Assembly (NCBI GenBank): GCA_030622955.1
Contig: JAUXFM010000004.1
Span: forward strand, 1 to 60,280
Origin: Lentisphaerales bacterium
Lineage (GTDB): Bacteria > Verrucomicrobiota > Kiritimatiellia > JAUXFM01
Length of the DNA stretch: 60,280 nucleotides
Direction: 5' to 3'
Part shown: piece by piece, positions 57,401 through 60,280 of the stretch
Layout of the letters: every line of letters begins with the position of its first letter
Position numbering within the stretch: the first letter of the stretch is position 1
Translations under genes and position numbers: made by a program
Notes under the pieces: generated by a model
Told to the model about the DNA's origin: nothing
The model's database searches: none
Seen by the model: the letters and a program-made list of their open reading frames with translations, nothing else

Positions 57401-60280
57401 GCTGCCGATCGGTCTGGTGACCTTGACACCACCGACGGTGAAGACAGCTGACTCTGCAAATCGCGGCGCACCAGCAACAGTGTAAGCAATACGGATCTGT
57501 GCGTTCGTTGAAGGAGTTCTGGTAGCCTCGACGATCCAATTGGTAGCATTCAGGCCGTCACTGATACCAATGTTCTGTGCGATCGGATTGGCGGTATCCC
57601 AGCTCCCGCCGCCGTCAGACGAGTAGTGAATATCACCGAGGATATCGACCGCTGCCGCAACAAACCTGATCTGTTGCGTGCTGCCAAGTTCCCAGTTATC
57701 GCCCGTTGTCGGATTGGCGATCTTGACTCCGCGCAGCGTAAATGGCTTGGAAAGTGTCTCATACCCAACGTCGACAGGATAACCCGGCGAATTCGTAATG
57801 TGAATCTTCAGCAGGGCATTGGTTGTCGGGGGCAGGTTCACGTCAACGCTCCATGCATTGGATACAATCTGGCCTACAGGAATATCTATGGCCGTAAAGC
57901 TCGGCATTTCGTATGTGGCGCCACCATTCGTTGAGATATAGAACCTGGCGCCCGCATTGATTCCGATACCAGCCTCAATCCACCATATGGTGTAAGCCTG
58001 CCCGATATCCACGGCAGACGCAGTGGTCGGATCCGTGATCTTGATGCCACGCGCAACGAATGTGCCGGAATAATTCGCGTATATGCCGGATGCCGGCAGA
58101 CCTGCGGTATACCTAATCCTTGCGTTCTCGGATGGATCGAGATCAGCAGTCATGCCCGCCGTCCAGTTGTAACTGTTAATGCCCGGCGCAGTTTCGTTGT
58201 TGAAATCGGTCAGAATATTGACCCAGTTCCCCGTTCCATTGGGGGAATAATCAACGTCCATGGTATTGTCCAGGGTCCCTGCCGATACCCACGACAGGCC
58301 TGTAACCACCGGTGTGTTCACCGTATAGATGGCATTATTGGTCGGTTTCAAGCCAAGCAAGCCGACCACGGTAAAGTCATAATCGGAGATATCGTACATG
58401 TTCGAGACCGCCGGATCCGTGGCGATAATCCTGAGCCGGCCTTCCACTGTCGGGTACGTCGGCGTATAAAGATTTGTCCTGGCAGCAAGCGGGAAATTGG
58501 ACGAGGTCATATCTATCCAGGGCCCGTTCGTGCCCCGGTTTGAGATCTGGACCACGCAGCTCTCCCCCGGTCCTGCGGCAGCATAGTTCCAGGAACTCGT
58601 CTGGATTGTACTCATGATCCATTTTAGCTCACCAAAAGTACCATTCGGATAATTGACCTTCACGCCCGCGATATTGAATGACTCTGAGACGCCATTCAGA
58701 ACACCTGCCGTCTTCTGTATCTTGATCTTCGCATTGATCGAGGGGGCTGACGGTATATCCGACCAGACAAAAAAGTTGGTTACAGCAATGTTGTTCGTGT
58801 TGGGATAACCCACAACAGGAGTGAGCCTGTTCTGTGTCAGGAAATCGTTTGTTGACCAGAAGATATCAACCAATGGACCTGCGCCACCTGCAGTCCAGGC
58901 AATGACATTGGTCGTCCCGACCTGCCACGCTGCGTTGTTGCTGGGCGCCTTGATGTCAATATCAGCAATCGTAAAGAGATCCGATATACCCCAGGCTCGA
59001 CTATTGGTGCCGGACGTGAGTTTTATGATGCAGGTCGGGCTAGGGTTACTCGCAGCTATCGTCCAGATATGACTGTTGGCGCCATTGGTATTCGGCCAAT
59101 TCGTAAACGTAGACCAATTCGTACCACCATCGAGGGAAAGCTCAAATGTTGCCGAGCTGTTATCGCCTGCCGACTCCCACACAATGTTGGTAATGGTGCG
59201 CCTGCCCCATTCATCTCCGCCACGGGGGCTCGTGATCCGCATACCTGCGAGCACAAAATCCCTGTCAGATGAGTCGCCCTTGAAGTTAGGCGTTGTAGCG
59301 AGACTGATCCTCACACGTGCCTGGGTCGAGAGAAGCGAAGGATCCGTCTTGGGGATCGCCCATATGTTGACATTGTTGGTGGAGTTCACGACATTCGCAA
59401 TGTTCGTGAAGATCACGTTGTAATTGTTCCCGCCATCACTGCTGAAATGGATATCTACGGCGGCAATGCCGGGTGGCGACGCCCACACGATGTAATTCGT
59501 CTCGCCGTTGTACCAGACCTCGCCACCGTTCGGCGAAAGAAGATGCAACCTGTCACGCAACTGGAAATCGCTATCTGAGACATCCCAGATCGTGCTCGGG
59601 TTATCGGAATCCTCGATCTTGATCCGCATATTATTCCTGACGCCCAGCACCCAGGGAGTAGCCCAGGGATAATTGCTGTTGTTCGGGACACCTGCTGCGA
59701 TGGCCGTCCAGTTGGTCCCGCTATTCACGGAATAATAGAGGTCCACATTTGCGGCGGTGATCCCGTCCGTTACCCAGCGGATGTTGTTTGTCACGCCTGC
59801 AAGCCACGCATCATCACCAACTTCTGTGCCGTCCGGTTCGGTCAGGACAATCCTGCCGCCAGCGCCAATTGTCCTGATCTCATCAACCCCGACCTGGTGC
59901 GCTCCATCTGAATCCAGCCAGGTCTTTACCCTGAAGTTGATTCCCGTTTCGTTATATAGCTCCTCATAAAAAGAGTCGATATTCGCGTTGATCACGTTTT
60001 GTGACGAGGTATTCAGCCCATATCCCCACCCCATCGAATTCGTCCATTCAGAACCGCTCCAGTAGTACCAGGTCGGTGCAAGCCCGCTATCGCCCGAGAT
60101 CTGGTACTGCACTGCCGTATTTGTTTCCGCGTTAATGATATGCTGGAAGGATATGAGGCGGCCGGAGAAGTACTTGGTAAAAGTTTGTTTGGGCTCACCG
60201 GTCGGCTGGTCACTCGGATAGCTCGATGCTTCAACGCTCACGCCCTGCAGGACCGGCGCATACTTATGATGCTCGGTCTC
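54446..60280 (-). CDS. Giant repeat surface-type protein (Kre9/KNH-like Ig-fold repeats plus C-terminal coiled coil), truncated by window edge
   Basis: At least 1931 aa; approx. 11 repeats of about 100 aa (e.g. ITSPRGGDEWGRRTITNIVWES...LSLDGGTNWSTF); frame stays open to 60280 (ETEHHKYAPVLQG...), so the listed start is not real. Confidence 0.85.
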   Translation of the reverse strand, partial: ETEHHKYAPVLQGVSVEASSYPSDQPTGEPKQTFTKYFSGRLISFQHIINAETNTAVQYQISGDSGLAPTWYYWSGSEWTNSMGWGYGLNTSSQNVINANIDSFYEELYNETGINFRVKTWLDSDGAHQVGVDEIRTIGAGGRIVLTEPDGTEVGDDAWLAGVTNNIRWVTDGITAANVDLYYSVNSGTNWTAIAAGVPNNSNYPWATPWVLGVRNNMRIKIEDSDNPSTIWDVSDSDFQLRDRLHLLSPNGGEVWYNGETNYIVWASPPGIAAVDIHFSSDGGNNYNVIFTNIANVVNSTNNVNIWAIPKTDPSLLSTQARVRISLATTPNFKGDSSDRDFVLAGMRITSPRGGDEWGRRTITNIVWESAGDNSSATFELSLDGGTNWSTFTNWPNTNGANSHIWTIAASNPSPTCIIKLTSGTNSRAWGISDLFTIADIDIKAPSNNAAWQVGTTNVIAWTAGGAGPLVDIFWSTNDFLTQNRLTPVVGYPNTNNIAVTNFFVWSDIPSAPSINAKIKIQKTAGVLNGVSESFNIAGVKVNYPNGTFGELKWIMSTIQTSSWNYAAAGPGESCVVQISNRGTNGPWIDMTSSNFPLAARTNLYTPTYPTVEGRLRIIATDPAVSNMYDISDYDFTVVGLLGLKPTNNAIYTVNTPVVTGLSWVSAGTLDNTMDVDYSPNGTGNWVNILTDFNNETAPGINSYNWTAGMTADLDPSENARIRYTAGLPASGIYANYSGTFVARGIKITDPTTASAVDIGQAYTIWWIEAGIGINAGARFYISTNGGATYEMPSFTAIDIPVGQIVSNAWSVDVNLPPTTNALLKIHITNSPGYPVDVGYETLSKPFTLRGVKIANPTTGDNWELGSTQQIRFVAAAVDILGDIHYSSDGGGSWDTANPIAQNIGISDGLNATNWIVEATRTPSTNAQIRIAYTVAGAPRFAESAVFTVGGVKVTRPIGSDIWAVGETNLIQWTSVGTDGTNTIEVFSNGVPVWSTNNVAGSLYWWVVPSNAVGTSMIVRVTDTGGYFGDSAAIEIVANPLIKILSPAAGEFWRVSETNVVSWSMGGSMGEGWAVVYSTNDFLTYQPIVGAIQSSNNIRTLNWIPSDPSQLGAAKIYITNTATAGIQDTSQVFYLSPKFQILTPTNGSVFYALEPTLVTWYGWGNVSNVDFYYSIDPTRAPGNWTQVNTSSVPCLGGMQKPNQYVMTVPDVQSDTVWLRIQDRNYTNNYAYDFHGPFDDIEGMLSIRYFTIAWHVYDQNTGSNLTQLAVTDSSGWTRSSMTSPMNHMYPYGHFDTVWYREFFHDKVVFDWISRPSRTIDVAMAKSEIEPDYHVMADIVYNDVSTNLTIHAWLERGGDVLATPDSCAIHFYDTAGTEIYTLNSSAPLASGIFRLYWDNVTATLTPGETYFAKVDVNFSGASYSSAVSYTVRLAAASAELLTLQTQIANVESAIQSNVFRVRTNLDVLATQQGTFRAGATSLLTNLTSSVGRVESEVTNLVSIVKTYTNAFATLDGVVTNIASIGPSITAISSIVARIETQVEWRGARILTRPTTVMLNSTNLILYKSGTGLTPSITAYDSSGTMVHSNSMATINGGLYNYEIACTWGVGDYTIECVDDPAVATSPRDRMVIEITTASLQQLASQISTIESSVTNIATILSAVNAVSNQVSTIYTEVTNMAANLAVLAGVDWANMSNVVDQLQAAITNLAGTDLTAVETSLATIESGMTTVDSGLTELKTLHASASSSMQKMHDMQETTSNSLTVISQNIGNPADTWESETVFGVLHHVDNSLDGVGDDAFGAKKAASSAKTLAGSAASGVQAVKTSMGDGEFEEAATHIKALTKRVEEMQRSVASISTGINNDALVDGLKDAIANINKWAKEEGADPLLGKPATAPPGKGSFNEESLADLYNALAGVKADMSLMRMLMDEQINQPVIQDWLEAAE

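Overview
The window is about 60 kb of a Gram-negative genome. Gene content and style suggest a PVC-type lineage (Lentisphaerota/Kiritimatiellota-like); that is inference only. Left part: housekeeping genes (dTDP-glucose dehydratase, NUDIX, YihY/BrkB, fused MFS-like/spermidine synthase, nitroreductase, YifB/ComM). Then a decay/accessory zone at 9.4-13.3 kb: a frameshifted L,D-transpeptidase, a brnTA toxin-antitoxin pair whose toxin carries an in-frame TGA, a small-ORF/nucleotidyltransferase pair, and the 3' end of a 5'-truncated group II intron. From 13.5 to 21.8 kb there is a tightly overlapping operon of three UroD/MtaA-superfamily proteins and a ribose-type ABC importer. The middle holds small lipoproteins, a thioredoxin-CcdA fusion, a GH95 fucosidase, tRNA-Thr, holA, a PgpH-like HD protein, ybeY, DUF502, mgtE, recO and a parvulin. 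From 35.9 to 45.9 kb there is a type II secretion/type IV pilus-like operon with a PilM-PilN fusion, an embedded gluzincin-like protease and a terminal MORN-repeat gene. The most striking locus is 46.1-60.3 kb on the minus strand: a giant repeat/coiled-coil protein (at least 1931 aa), a two-TM duplicated-domain protein, and an aberrant F-type ATPase operon. Its order is alpha-alpha-epsilon-c-b/delta-gamma-beta, with two divergent alpha subunits and no subunit a. One alpha has Ile at the arginine-finger position. I know of no described system with this composition and propose it as the main candidate for a new rotary-ATPase-based machine. I also report two MITE-like elements, dispersed palindromes and heptanucleotide minisatellites. 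All calls are by eye, with no database search.
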